64,000 bases of DNA from Martinezella rhizogenes. Lineage in GTDB: Bacteria; Pseudomonadota; Alphaproteobacteria; Rhizobiales; Rhizobiaceae. Shown piece after piece: positions 26,536 through 34,538 of the stretch. How positions within the stretch are numbered: the first letter of the stretch is position 1; each line of letters begins with the position of its first letter. The stretch lies in contig JAAMEZ010000036.1 in the NCBI GenBank assembly GCA_013322215.1, forward strand, positions 930,001-994,000, given 5' to 3'. A program made the translations under genes and the position numbers. The notes below the pieces were generated by a model. That model did no database searches and was not told the DNA's origin. It saw nothing but the letters and a program-made list of their open reading frames with translations.

Positions 26536-27900
26536 TCACGTTTTCGCAAAGCGGTTTGCCGGCGTTGACGCAAAGCGGTTTGCTGGCGTTGAAATGCCGA
26601 GGTTTTCGCGCAGGGTCTTGCCCTCATACTCCTCGCGGAACAGGCCGCGGCGGCGAAGCTCCGGCAAGACGAGCCGCACGAAATCGTCGAGACTGGACGG
26701 CAAGGTCGGAAACATCAGGATAAAGCCGTCGGCGGCACGCGTCTCGAACCACTCCTCCATGTAGTCGGCGATCTGGACCGGCGTGCCTGTTATGCCGTTG
26801 CCGGTGTGTTTCTCGGCATAGTGCCGGATCAGCTCGCCGACTGTGTGGCCGCTCTTGACGAAATCGACCAGTTCGTCGAACAGGGCTCGTGATCCCTTTG
26901 GCGCCGCCGGCAACCGGTCCATCGGAAAAGGCTCGTCGAGAGCCACGCCGCGCAGATCCGCCTCGAGGAACTCGGAGAGCATCAACCGCCCGACATCGGG
27001 ATGCATCTTGTCGATCAGATAGTCTACCTTCGCCTTTGCCTCGGCCTCGGTTTCGCCGACGTTGACAACGATGCCCGGCATGATTTTCAGATCATCCCGA
27101 TCGCGGCCATAGGCCGCCATTCGGCTTTTGACATTGTCGTAGAAGGACCGGTTCCGCTCGATGTTCGATGCGAGGCTGAAGACGATCTCGGCGGTGCGTG
27201 CCGCCATGTCCATTCCGGGTTCGGAACCTCCCGCCTGGGCGATGACAGGACGGCCCTGCGGCGTGCGCGCGATATTGAGCGGGCCGCGAACCTGAAAGTG
27301 CTTGCCCTTGTGGTTGAGCGTGTGGTGCTTGTCCTTGTCATAGTAGACGCCGTTTTCGCGATCGAGAAGGAGCGCGCCTTCCTCGAAGCTGTCCCAAAGG
27401 CCGAACACGACGTCGACAAACTCGTTGCCACGTTCGTAGCGCAGTGCGTGCGGATCAAGCCCCTCGCGATTGAAGTTGTAGCCGGTTTCGTCATGGTCTG
27501 ACGTGACAACATTCCAGCAGACGCGGCCCTTGCTCAAATGGTCGATCGAGGAAAACAGGCGCGCAACATTGTATGGCTCATAATAGCTCGTTGAGACTGT
27601 CGCCACGAGACCGAGATCGTTGGTCGTGACCGAAAGTGCCGAGAGCAACGACAGAGGCTCGAAGCGATTCATCTTTGTGGGAATGCGGGCAAGCGCATTC
27701 GGATCGCCGACGGCAGCTGCCGGAGAATCGGCCATGAACATGAAATCGAATTTCGCCGCTTCGGATCGTTTGGCGACATCGAGCAGGTGCGCGAAGTCGT
27801 TGGCGCCGTTGACATCGCTTGCCGGATGCAACCAGGAGGCCGGATGAAAGCCGAACGTATAGACGAAAGTTCCAAGCTTCATCTTGTCGGTCCGTGCCAT
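26536..27900 (-). CDS. LLM-class flavin-dependent monooxygenase (NtaA/SnaA/DszA type)
   Basis: 454 residues. The start KLGTFVYTFGFHPASW, FEPLSLLSALSVTTNDLGLVATVSTSYYEPYNVARLFSSIDHLSKGRVCWNVVTS and GRPVIAQAGGSEPGMDMAARTAEIVFSL are signatures of the NtaA/SnaA/DszA group, which uses FMNH2 from a partner reductase to oxidise chelators, sulphur heterocycles or other small N- or S-compounds. GGAGAG precedes the ATG. The partner reductase gene is 11 bases downstream; a LysR and a HutC-type regulator and an importer lie beyond the start. A tandem 24-bp duplication adds a repeated STPANRFA to the C-terminus. Substrate unknown. Confidence 0.9.
   Translation of the reverse strand: MARTDKMKLGTFVYTFGFHPASWLHPASDVNGANDFAHLLDVAKRSEAAKFDFMFMADSPAAAVGDPNALARIPTKMNRFEPLSLLSALSVTTNDLGLVATVSTSYYEPYNVARLFSSIDHLSKGRVCWNVVTSDHDETGYNFNREGLDPHALRYERGNEFVDVVFGLWDSFEEGALLLDRENGVYYDKDKHHTLNHKGKHFQVRGPLNIARTPQGRPVIAQAGGSEPGMDMAARTAEIVFSLASNIERNRSFYDNVKSRMAAYGRDRDDLKIMPGIVVNVGETEAEAKAKVDYLIDKMHPDVGRLMLSEFLEADLRGVALDEPFPMDRLPAAPKGSRALFDELVDFVKSGHTVGELIRHYAEKHTGNGITGTPVQIADYMEEWFETRAADGFILMFPTLPSSLDDFVRLVLPELRRRGLFREEYEGKTLRENLGISTPANRFASTPANRFAKT
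26545..26592. repeat. 24-bp tandem duplication in the monooxygenase 3' end
   Basis: Two copies of a 24-bp unit (26545-26568 and 26569-26592) with a single mismatch. It stays in frame and encodes STPANRFA twice at the C-terminus, so it probably arose recently by slippage. Confidence 0.85.
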
Positions 27901-28011
27901 CGAACTCTCCGATCATGTCATTCACGCCGTCCCCTTGAAGGCGAATGCGCAAATTATCGTCAGGCGCAAAATTCCATCAATATCGCGCAACTGGATTCCG
28001 TTTTAGTTTTT

Positions 28012-28953
28012 CTAAAATGTTGATCCGGGAGCCGACGTCAGGCCCTGCTGGCGGGAGATGTTGACGAGCCAATCGCGAAATTGGCGCCCGTGAGGTTTTT
28101 CCAAGGCGGCCCGATCCCAGGCAAGAAAGTAACTTTCGCGCAAGGCAATGCGTATGTCGACGGGAATAACGAGCGTTTGCGCCTCGAGCTCATCTGCAAT
28201 CATCGACATCTGCGCGAGAACGACGCCACGTTTGTTGACGGCGGCGTCGATTGCGCTGCTCGACAAGGTAAAGGAAAGGCCGGCAGTGGTTTCTTCAAGA
28301 GCGGTCTGCGCTTTGGAGGCGAATTCAAGCCAGCTCGGATAGGGCGTGAAATGCCGCTCCCATTCGACATGCAGCAACGGATATTCAAGCAATTGCGCGG
28401 CAGAAGGCGTCTTACTCTTGAGCAATGCCGGCGAGCAGGCGGGAACCACCCAATCGCGGAACAGCTCCGCATAGTATTCATGCTGCAGCACGTCCGATCC
28501 GTAGCTGATGCGGAAATCGATGTCGTCGAAGCCCATGCGCGGCTCCTTATCGCGCCCGACGATCCTGACATGCGCGTTTGGATGAAGGGCCTGCCAGTCG
28601 AAAATCCGGCGCCCGATCCATTTGTTGACGACGGAGGACAGGGCGCTGAGTACAAGGGCATTCTCGTTGCGTGCCCGTTCAAGGATCTGTTCCGCGGCTG
28701 CGAATTGCTCGAATCCTTTCGATATTTCCTGATGATAGAGCCGTCCCCATTGGGTGAGTTCCACCGTGCGACCATTGCGCTCAAGCAAGGTGACGCCGAG
28801 AAAGCTTTCGATCTTCCGGATCTGCTGACTGATCGCTCCGGGCGAAACCTTGAGCTCCACCGCCGCGGCGTTCACGCTGCCACAACGGCCGACGGCTTCG
28901 AAGGCCTGCAAGCCCTTGAGCGGAACTGCCCTGTTGATCCGTTTCTCGTTCAA
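28012..28953 (-). CDS. LysR-family regulator (GcvA-like)
   Basis: 313 residues. The N-terminal winged helix is VPLKGLQAFEAVGRCGSVNAAAVELKVSPGAISQQIRKIESFLGVTLLERNGRTVELT, closest to the GcvA/AmpR group; a two-lobed effector domain follows (about 95-300) with FDDIDFRISYGSD. The gene starts inside the stop of the GntR gene (ATGA overlap), so the two regulators are co-translated. It is on the same strand as the monooxygenase/reductase pair and probably controls it. Confidence 0.88.
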   Translation of the reverse strand: MNEKRINRAVPLKGLQAFEAVGRCGSVNAAAVELKVSPGAISQQIRKIESFLGVTLLERNGRTVELTQWGRLYHQEISKGFEQFAAAEQILERARNENALVLSALSSVVNKWIGRRIFDWQALHPNAHVRIVGRDKEPRMGFDDIDFRISYGSDVLQHEYYAELFRDWVVPACSPALLKSKTPSAAQLLEYPLLHVEWERHFTPYPSWLEFASKAQTALEETTAGLSFTLSSSAIDAAVNKRGVVLAQMSMIADELEAQTLVIPVDIRIALRESYFLAWDRAALEKPHGRQFRDWLVNISRQQGLTSAPGSTF

Positions 28954-29693
28954 GAAGCGCTTCCTTGTAGCGGTTGATCGATGGTCCTGCTTTCATTGGG
29001 ATGAAAGTCGCCGGCGAACTGGAACCGGTCGCCGGGATGGATGAACTCGACATAGGTGACCGTACGGCTGCTCTGCCATGTCTGGCGGATGAGCGTCAGG
29101 CAAGCTTCGCCGCGCTCGGTTTCAAGCAGGCGCGCCGTCGTGGCATCAGCCGAGACGGCACGAATGACATGCCGGGCTTTTGACCAGGGTACCATGTCCA
29201 GCAACCATTTGCCGGGGGGTACGGATGCGAAACTCTCAGCTCTTGCGGACGGAACCAGGTCCAGCATGATGATGCGCCGCTCCAGCGCATTCGCCTTGCC
29301 GTCCACCGCATGCAGGCAGTGGAGCCGAAGGATTTCCGCTCCTATGGTTTCGCCAAGCCGCATCGCGGTGGCAGAATCGAGCCTCTCGACTTTCCGCATC
29401 AGCATCGTGTGACTGTGTTGATGCCCTGCCAACTCCGCTTCCGTGGAAATGTCCTGGATGTCCATGACCGTGCGGTCGATCTGCCGCGAGGCGACGAAGG
29501 AACCGAGCTTGCGGCGACGTATGATCATGCCACGCTCAGCCAGGGTCGAAAGCGCCTTGTTCACCGTCATCCGGGAGCATTGATATTCTTTCAGCAACTC
29601 GTGCTCGACGGGTATTCGGTGACCGGGCGGCCAGATGCCGCTCATGATCCTACTTTCGATATCCTTGAGAATTCTCTGATGAATTGGAACCAA
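28950..29693 (-). CDS. GntR-family regulator, HutC subfamily
   Basis: 247 residues. The DNA-binding part is IHQRILKDIESRIMSGIWPPGHRIPVEHELLKEYQCSRMTVNKALSTLAERGMIIRRRKLGSFV; the UTRA ligand domain fills the rest, with ERRIIMLDLVPSA and GEACLTLIRQTWQSSRTVTYVEFIHPGDRFQFAGDF. It strongly resembles the histidine-utilisation repressor, but no hut enzyme gene is present, so another ligand is possible. Start is TTG at 29693 with AAGGTGAG upstream. It is divergent from the importer at 29924, with a candidate operator at 29824-29837, and overlaps the LysR gene downstream. Confidence 0.87.
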   Translation of the reverse strand: MVPIHQRILKDIESRIMSGIWPPGHRIPVEHELLKEYQCSRMTVNKALSTLAERGMIIRRRKLGSFVASRQIDRTVMDIQDISTEAELAGHQHSHTMLMRKVERLDSATAMRLGETIGAEILRLHCLHAVDGKANALERRIIMLDLVPSARAESFASVPPGKWLLDMVPWSKARHVIRAVSADATTARLLETERGEACLTLIRQTWQSSRTVTYVEFIHPGDRFQFAGDFHPNESRTIDQPLQGSAS

Positions 29694-29823
29694 CGCTCAC
29701 CTTGCTCCGGCAATGAATTCAGTGTCCGTGGAAGCCGCGTCTGCCAGATTCATCGGCATCATGCGGCATAAATCTTGCGTCTGTTGTGTTTTGTGTTTGA
29801 CAGTGTAGGCCGGCCTGTATCTA

Positions 29824-29837
29824 TTTGTATAGACAAA
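29824..29837. promoter_or_regulatory. Candidate HutC-type operator
   Basis: TTTGTATAGACAAA is an inverted repeat (TTTGT/ACAAA arms; 12 of 14 positions symmetric) close to the TGTATATACA-like sites bound by HutC-family repressors. It lies between the divergent HutC-type gene and the binding-protein gene, 87 bases before the latter's start. Confidence 0.5.
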
Positions 29838-29923
29838 AGCGGATCATAGAAATCCGCCTAGACGGGACAATGCCTGGGGAACCTGAACCTTCCAAAGGAA
29901 GGGTACAAAACTGGAGAGAAAAC

Positions 29924-30751
29924 ATGAGGAAGAATTCGCTTCTGAAGGGGCTGGTTGGCGCAGCACTTTTGTTCGGCGCAACGATTTCGGCCCATGCGGC
30001 TGATACGCTTGCCGCCGTCAAGGCTGCCGGCACCCTGAAGGTCGGCACCGAGACGGCCTTTGCTCCGTTCGATTTCATCGACGCCGGAAAACATGTCGGT
30101 TTGAACGTCGACCTCTTCGATGAGATCGGCAAGGAACTCGGCGTGAAGATCGAGTGGGTCACCTTGCCGTGGGACGGCGTTTTCCCGGCGCTTGAAGCCG
30201 GCAAGTTCGACGTCGTTGCGGGGCCGGCGACGATCACCAAGAAGCGCATGGAGCGCTATCGCTTCACGCCGCCCTTGGCCGAAGCAACCATCGCGATCCT
30301 GAAGAAGGCCGGTGACAAGACGATCAACAAGCCGGAAGACATTGCCGGCAAGAAGATCGGTGTCGGCAAGGCGACCGCCCAGCTCGATCAGCTCAAGGAG
30401 TTTTCTGACACCTTGCCGACAAAGGCTGATATCCGTGAATATCCGGCATTTACGGAATCCTATGCAGATCTCGCAGCCGGTCGTATCGCCGGCGTCGCCA
30501 ACTCGCTGCCGAATATTGCTTTTGTCGCCAAACAGCGTGAAGGCACGTTCGAAGTCGTGCTGCCGCCCTTCGGCAAAAAATCCTATTTCGGCTTTATCGG
30601 CCTGAAGGATGCCGATCACACGCCATTGATGGACGCCATCGATGCCGCCATGTTGAAGATCAAGGCTGACGGTCGCATGGCGACGCTGCAGAAGAAGTGG
30701 TTCGGCGCAAGCTTCGATACGCCTGACGCTGTCAAGGACCCGGCATTCTGA
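29924..30751 (+). CDS. Amino-acid ABC importer, periplasmic binding protein
   Basis: 275 residues of the SBP_bac_3 family. A signal peptide (RKNSLLKGLVGAALLFGATISAHAAD) precedes LAAVKAAGTLKVGTETAFAPFDFIDAGKHVGLNVDLFDEIGKELGVKIEWVTLPWDGVFPALEAGKFD, the standard lobe 1. ATG 29924 has GGAGAG just upstream. It starts a four-gene importer (to 32942) that shares its control region with the HutC-type repressor. Ligand unknown. Confidence 0.9.
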   Translation: MRKNSLLKGLVGAALLFGATISAHAADTLAAVKAAGTLKVGTETAFAPFDFIDAGKHVGLNVDLFDEIGKELGVKIEWVTLPWDGVFPALEAGKFDVVAGPATITKKRMERYRFTPPLAEATIAILKKAGDKTINKPEDIAGKKIGVGKATAQLDQLKEFSDTLPTKADIREYPAFTESYADLAAGRIAGVANSLPNIAFVAKQREGTFEVVLPPFGKKSYFGFIGLKDADHTPLMDAIDAAMLKIKADGRMATLQKKWFGASFDTPDAVKDPAF

Positions 30752-30766
30752 TCAGTTCTCGAAAAT

Positions 30767-30799
30767 CGGCCGTGCCCACGCTTTTGTCGGGCATGGCCG
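30767..30799 (+). repeat. Hairpin between binding-protein and permease genes
   Basis: CGGCCGTGCCC (30767-30777) pairs with GGGCATGGCCG (30789-30799), 11 base pairs including one G-U, with an 11-base loop. It starts 15 bases after the binding-protein stop. Such hairpins often stabilise the upstream transcript, so that binding protein outnumbers permease. Confidence 0.6.
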
Positions 30800-30847
30800 G
30801 TAAACGAGATCGCAGCTTTCTGATCACCAGCGGGCGAAAACTCAACA

Positions 30848-31489
30848 ATGTCCATCGAGCTCTTCGGGTTGCTTCTGCAGGCATCCATCTACACGGTGAC
30901 GATCAGCCTCGTGTCGATCTTTATCGGTTTCGCGATTGCGATCCTTATTTCGGGAATGTTGCTGACGAGGCGTAGCCTTTTCGTGCGACCTGCCCAGATT
31001 TTCATCAGTTTTTTCCGTGGCGTGCCGCTGCTGGTGCAATTGCTGCTGATCTACAATCTGCTTCCGGCCGTCGGCATCAACGTGCCGAGCATCGTCGCCG
31101 CGATCATCGGCCTGTCGCTCTGCACGGCTGCCTACCAGGCAGAGAATCTGCGCGGCGGCTTTGCCAGCGTGCCAATCGGCCTGGTGGAGTCGGCCGAGAT
31201 GGTTGGCCTGACGCCGCACCAGATCTTCCGCCGCATCAAGGTTCCAATTGCCCTGCGTCTGACCTTTCCAGCTCTTGTCAATGAGGCGATCCTCATTCTG
31301 AAGGCATCGTCGCTAGTCTCCGTTGTCGGCATCGTCGAACTCACCCGCATGGCGCAGGATCTTGCTGGTAGCACCTTTTTGCCGTTGCAGATCTTCGCCT
31401 CGGCGGGCCTCATCTATCTCCTGATCAATTGGGTGGTGGCGCTTGCCGGCGGCCTGATCGAAAGCAGATTGCCCGGAGTAACGCGATGA
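30848..31489 (+). CDS. Amino-acid ABC importer, permease subunit 1
   Basis: 213 residues, HisM/HisQ-type. ISLVSIFIGFAIAILISGMLL gives the first helix; AENLRGGFASVPIGLVESAEMVGLTPHQIFRRI the coupling motif; FPALVNEAILILKASSLVSVVGI the conserved fourth helix region. The stop overlaps the next permease start (ATGA). Confidence 0.9.
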   Translation: MSIELFGLLLQASIYTVTISLVSIFIGFAIAILISGMLLTRRSLFVRPAQIFISFFRGVPLLVQLLLIYNLLPAVGINVPSIVAAIIGLSLCTAAYQAENLRGGFASVPIGLVESAEMVGLTPHQIFRRIKVPIALRLTFPALVNEAILILKASSLVSVVGIVELTRMAQDLAGSTFLPLQIFASAGLIYLLINWVVALAGGLIESRLPGVTR

Positions 31490-32154
31490 CCTTCGACATC
31501 AACGTCCTGATCGGGCAATGGCCTGCGATCCTCAGCGGCGCCGGCGTAACGATCATGATCTGGGTTCTCGGCACCATTGCCGCGGCTGTCATCGGCTTCC
31601 TGATGGCGATCGCCCGGCAATATGGCGGCCTGGTGGTCGACAAGGTGCTGGGTGCTATCGTGGCGGTACTGCGCGGCACGCCGTTTCTCATCCAGATCTT
31701 CCTCGTCTACTATGGTGGGCCTTTCATCGGCCTCGAACTCGATCCCCTGCCTGCCGGACTGATCGGCATTTCGATCTATGGTGCGGCCTATTTCAGCGAA
31801 ATCTTCCGTTCCGGATTTCAGGCTGTGCCGAAAGGCCATATCGAGGCTGGCGAATGCGTCGGCTTGACGCGCGGGCAGATCATCAGGCGCATTCTCTTGC
31901 CCGAGATGACCATGCTGGTGTTGCCGCCCTCCGTGAACATGGTCGTCATCCTGATGAAGGAGACGGCGGTGCTTTCCATCATCACCGTGCCGGAATTGAC
32001 GGCAACGCTCAGCGCGATCGGATCGCAGCAATATGCCTTCGTCGAGGCGCTTTCGGCCCTGGCGCTCTTCTACTGGGTGCTCGTCGAAGTCACCGGCTGG
32101 CTTGGCAACCTTGCCGAAACGAAACTTTCCAGATTCAGGTTTTTCAACGCATGA
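31486..32154 (+). CDS. Amino-acid ABC importer, permease subunit 2
   Basis: 222 residues. The start VLIGQWPAILSGAGVTIMIWVLGTIAAAVIG, RGTPFLIQIFLVYYGGPFIG and the coupling motif SEIFRSGFQAVPKGHIEAGECVGLTRGQ are typical of HisM/HisQ permeases. ATG 31486 overlaps the previous stop by four bases (ATGA); the longer frame from 31429 is rejected. Its own stop overlaps the ATPase start in the same way. Confidence 0.9.
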   Translation: MTFDINVLIGQWPAILSGAGVTIMIWVLGTIAAAVIGFLMAIARQYGGLVVDKVLGAIVAVLRGTPFLIQIFLVYYGGPFIGLELDPLPAGLIGISIYGAAYFSEIFRSGFQAVPKGHIEAGECVGLTRGQIIRRILLPEMTMLVLPPSVNMVVILMKETAVLSIITVPELTATLSAIGSQQYAFVEALSALALFYWVLVEVTGWLGNLAETKLSRFRFFNA

Positions 32155-32942
32155 GCGTCCCCGCTATAGCAGTCAGGAATCTCGTCAAGACGTTCGGAGA
32201 GACCACGGTCCTTCATGGCATCGATCTCGCCATCGAGCCGGGGCAGGTCTCCTGTCTCATCGGCCCATCCGGCTCCGGCAAAAGCACGCTTTTGCGATGC
32301 ATGGCTTTCCTTGAAGAGGCAACGCGCGGGACGATATCCATCAACGGTGAGGTCCTTGGCTTTGCCGAGGATTCTCAAGGGCGCCGTGAACGCATTTCGG
32401 CGGCTGCCAATCGTTCGATCCGCGCCCAGATCGGCATGGTGTTCCAGCAATTCAATCTTTGGCCGCATATGACCGCGCTCGGCAATGTGAGCGAGGCTTT
32501 GAAGACGGTTCACAAGATGAGCCGAAAGCAGGCGGAAGATGCGGCCATGATGCAACTCGTCAAGGTCGGGCTCGAAGCGAGGGCAGGGCATTATCCCTCG
32601 CAGCTTTCCGGCGGACAACAGCAACGCGTGGCGATCGCCCGCGCCCTGGCATTGAAGCCGAAGATCATGTTGTTTGATGAGCCGACCTCTTCGCTCGATC
32701 CGGAACTGACTGGCGAAGTTCTGAACGTCATGCGCGACCTAGCGGCCGAGGGCATGACCATGGTTGTCGTTTCGCACGAAATAGGTTTCGCCGCGACGGT
32801 CGGCCAGCAGATCATCTTCCTCGACCACGGCAAGATACTGTTCACCGGGGCGCCGCAGGAGGTATTCAAGAAACCGCGAAATCCGCGTCTGGAACAATTT
32901 CTGGACACCTATCTCGATCGCGGCGCGTCGATGCTTCTTTAA
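32151..32942 (+). CDS. Amino-acid ABC importer, ATP-binding subunit
   Basis: 263 residues. Walker A (GPSGSGKST), Q-loop (GMVFQQFNLWPHMT), signature (LSGGQQQRVAIARA), Walker B (IMLFDEPTSSLD) and H-loop (VSHEI) are complete. A moderately long insertion after Walker A (about residues 60-85) is common in this GlnQ-like group. The ATG overlaps the permease stop; the open frame running in from 31518 is out-of-frame translation of the permease gene and is rejected as an extension. Confidence 0.92.
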   Translation: MSVPAIAVRNLVKTFGETTVLHGIDLAIEPGQVSCLIGPSGSGKSTLLRCMAFLEEATRGTISINGEVLGFAEDSQGRRERISAAANRSIRAQIGMVFQQFNLWPHMTALGNVSEALKTVHKMSRKQAEDAAMMQLVKVGLEARAGHYPSQLSGGQQQRVAIARALALKPKIMLFDEPTSSLDPELTGEVLNVMRDLAAEGMTMVVVSHEIGFAATVGQQIIFLDHGKILFTGAPQEVFKKPRNPRLEQFLDTYLDRGASMLL

Positions 32943-32999
32943 GCGCAGCCGTGGCGAGTGGTACCGCATGGTTCGGCAGCTTCATTGTTTTGAGAGCGA

Positions 33000-33668
33000 T
33001 CATTCCAATTGATCTCTCGCGAAAGCAATAAGACTTTCTATGTGGCCAGCTACGGCAAGGCGTGTCTGCTCCACATCGCCGCGTTCCAATGCTTCGATTA
33101 TGAGCAGGTGTTCTGTCGAATCCGGCTTGAGCCGATCTTTCAGTCGATCGATCTCGAACAGTCGCGTCGTGGCGCGTAGCTCTCGCAAGACTTTCGCCAT
33201 CACCGCGTTGGCGCAATGGTCGATGATGAGATTGTGCAGATTGTCGTCCGATACCCAATGGGCATCCGTGTGATAGGCCGTCGCATCGAGAAGATCGTTG
33301 ATTTCACGCCTGACGACGATCAGTTGCCGGCGCGGTATGTTAGGGTTCGCCAACACGGCTGCTTCGGGTTCGATCAAAAGTCTCAGGCGGAGGCTTTGCA
33401 GATATTCGCCGATGTCGACATGGCGAACAATATAGTTGCGGCCATCTCCCTTGCGCACCAAGCCTTCACCTTCCAGTCGCTGCAGGGCTTCGCGCAACGG
33501 GGTTCGGGAAATGCCCAGCGCCTCGGCAAGCCTCGCCTCGACGATGACCTGGCCGCCTTTCAGCCGGCGGTGACGGATCATGTCCGACACGGCCTTGTAT
33601 GCAAGCGAGGCGAGATTGTGCTGCCCGCTGGTTGAAGCGCCGTTCTGCACGATTGGAATGTCACTCAC
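33000..33668 (-). CDS. GntR-family regulator, FCD (FadR) subfamily
   Basis: 222 residues. The winged helix (VSDMIRHRRLKGGQVIVEARLAEALGISRTPLREALQRLEGEGLVRK) is followed by an FCD ligand domain (about 85-215) with HTDAHWVSDDNLHNLIIDHCANAVMAKVL and EHLLIIEALERGDVEQTRLAVAGHI, whose His and Asp residues often hold a metal and a carboxylic ligand. GTG 33668 with GAGGAAAA upstream is preferred; an ATG at 33728 adds 20 residues. It is divergent from a second FCD regulator and the catabolic operon. Confidence 0.85.
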   Translation of the reverse strand: MSDIPIVQNGASTSGQHNLASLAYKAVSDMIRHRRLKGGQVIVEARLAEALGISRTPLREALQRLEGEGLVRKGDGRNYIVRHVDIGEYLQSLRLRLLIEPEAAVLANPNIPRRQLIVVRREINDLLDATAYHTDAHWVSDDNLHNLIIDHCANAVMAKVLRELRATTRLFEIDRLKDRLKPDSTEHLLIIEALERGDVEQTRLAVAGHIESLIAFARDQLE

Positions 33669-33778
33669 CTTTTCCTCGCTCTGCGTATGGTCGGCACCGT
33701 TGGCAACAGCCGGCTTCCCTTGGCGCACTTGGTGTTACATATGATAGCCGAACTCATGAAGAAGCAAAAAGGGGACTC

Positions 33779-34432
33779 ATGGACGACCACGATGTGATAG
33801 ACGACACAGCTGAAGAAAGCCTGGCTGAAGAAACCTATCGGCTGCTTCTCGCGGAAATCCTCTCGGCCCGGCTTGCAGGCGGATCGGTGGTGCAGCAAAG
33901 GCGGCTGGCAAGCCGATATGCGGTATCCCGCTCGCCGATGCGCCATGCGCTCGGACGCCTCGAAGGCGAGGGGCTGCTTGTCCGCAACGACAAGGGCGTA
34001 CTGTGCGTGCGCGTCATTACCCTGAAGGATTATCTCGATAGCCTTGCGATGCGCATGTTGCTGGAACCCAGCGCCGCCGCCGCTGCGGCAGGGCGCATGG
34101 CTGTGACGACATTGCATTCGCTGGAAGCGATGCTCGATGCGATCGAGGCGGATGCCGAGCCTGATCCGGAATTTGTCTGGCAGTTCGACGATGCCTTGCA
34201 CATGTCGATTGCCGACGCGAGCGGCAATGGTTTCATGGCGGCAACGATCGGCGAAATGCGCCGCTATACCACGATCTTCGAGCGGCAGATGGCCGTCGTC
34301 CGGGCCAAGCCCGGCGTTGCCGAACATCGCGGCATTCTTGCCGCCTTGGCGGGCAGCGATCCCGAGGCCGCGCGTCAAGCGATGACGCGTCATCTCGAGG
34401 CGGTTCGCCAAGGCGTTCTTACAAATTTCTGA
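33779..34432 (+). CDS. GntR-family regulator, FCD subfamily, second copy
   Basis: 217 residues. LLLAEILSARLAGGSVVQQRRLASRYAVSRSPMRHALGRLEGEGLLVR is the DNA-binding domain; the FCD domain follows with DDALHMSIADASGNGFMAATI and EHRGILAALAGSDPEAARQAMTRHL. It resembles the 33000-33668 protein in fold but is clearly divergent. ATG 33779 is preceded by AAGGGG. It sits 106 bases before the importer/dehydrogenase operon and may repress it, with one regulator of the pair responding to the substrate and the other to an intermediate; this is inference. Confidence 0.87.
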   Translation: MDDHDVIDDTAEESLAEETYRLLLAEILSARLAGGSVVQQRRLASRYAVSRSPMRHALGRLEGEGLLVRNDKGVLCVRVITLKDYLDSLAMRMLLEPSAAAAAAGRMAVTTLHSLEAMLDAIEADAEPDPEFVWQFDDALHMSIADASGNGFMAATIGEMRRYTTIFERQMAVVRAKPGVAEHRGILAALAGSDPEAARQAMTRHLEAVRQGVLTNF

Positions 34433-34479
34433 CGGCAATCGAGTCATCTCTTGCATCGATGGGAAAGTGTTGTATAAAA

Positions 34480-34491
34480 CTGGGATCCCAG
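34480..34491. promoter_or_regulatory. Perfect 12-bp palindrome ahead of the catabolic operon
   Basis: CTGGGATCCCAG is self-complementary and lies 48 bases before the binding-protein ATG, flanked by TTGCAT (34451) and ATGCAA (34496), which are also inverted copies of each other. GntR regulators bind short palindromes, so it is a candidate operator for one of the adjacent FCD proteins. Confidence 0.45.
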
Positions 34492-34538
34492 ATGAATGCA
34501 AGTGTCTGGGCATAACAAAAATAACTCCAGAGGTCAGC

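Noticed and set aside
31518..32150. N-terminal extension of the second importer's ATPase to 474 residues
   Set aside because: The extra part is out-of-frame translation of the permease gene; the ATG at 32151 fits the ATGA overlap pattern.
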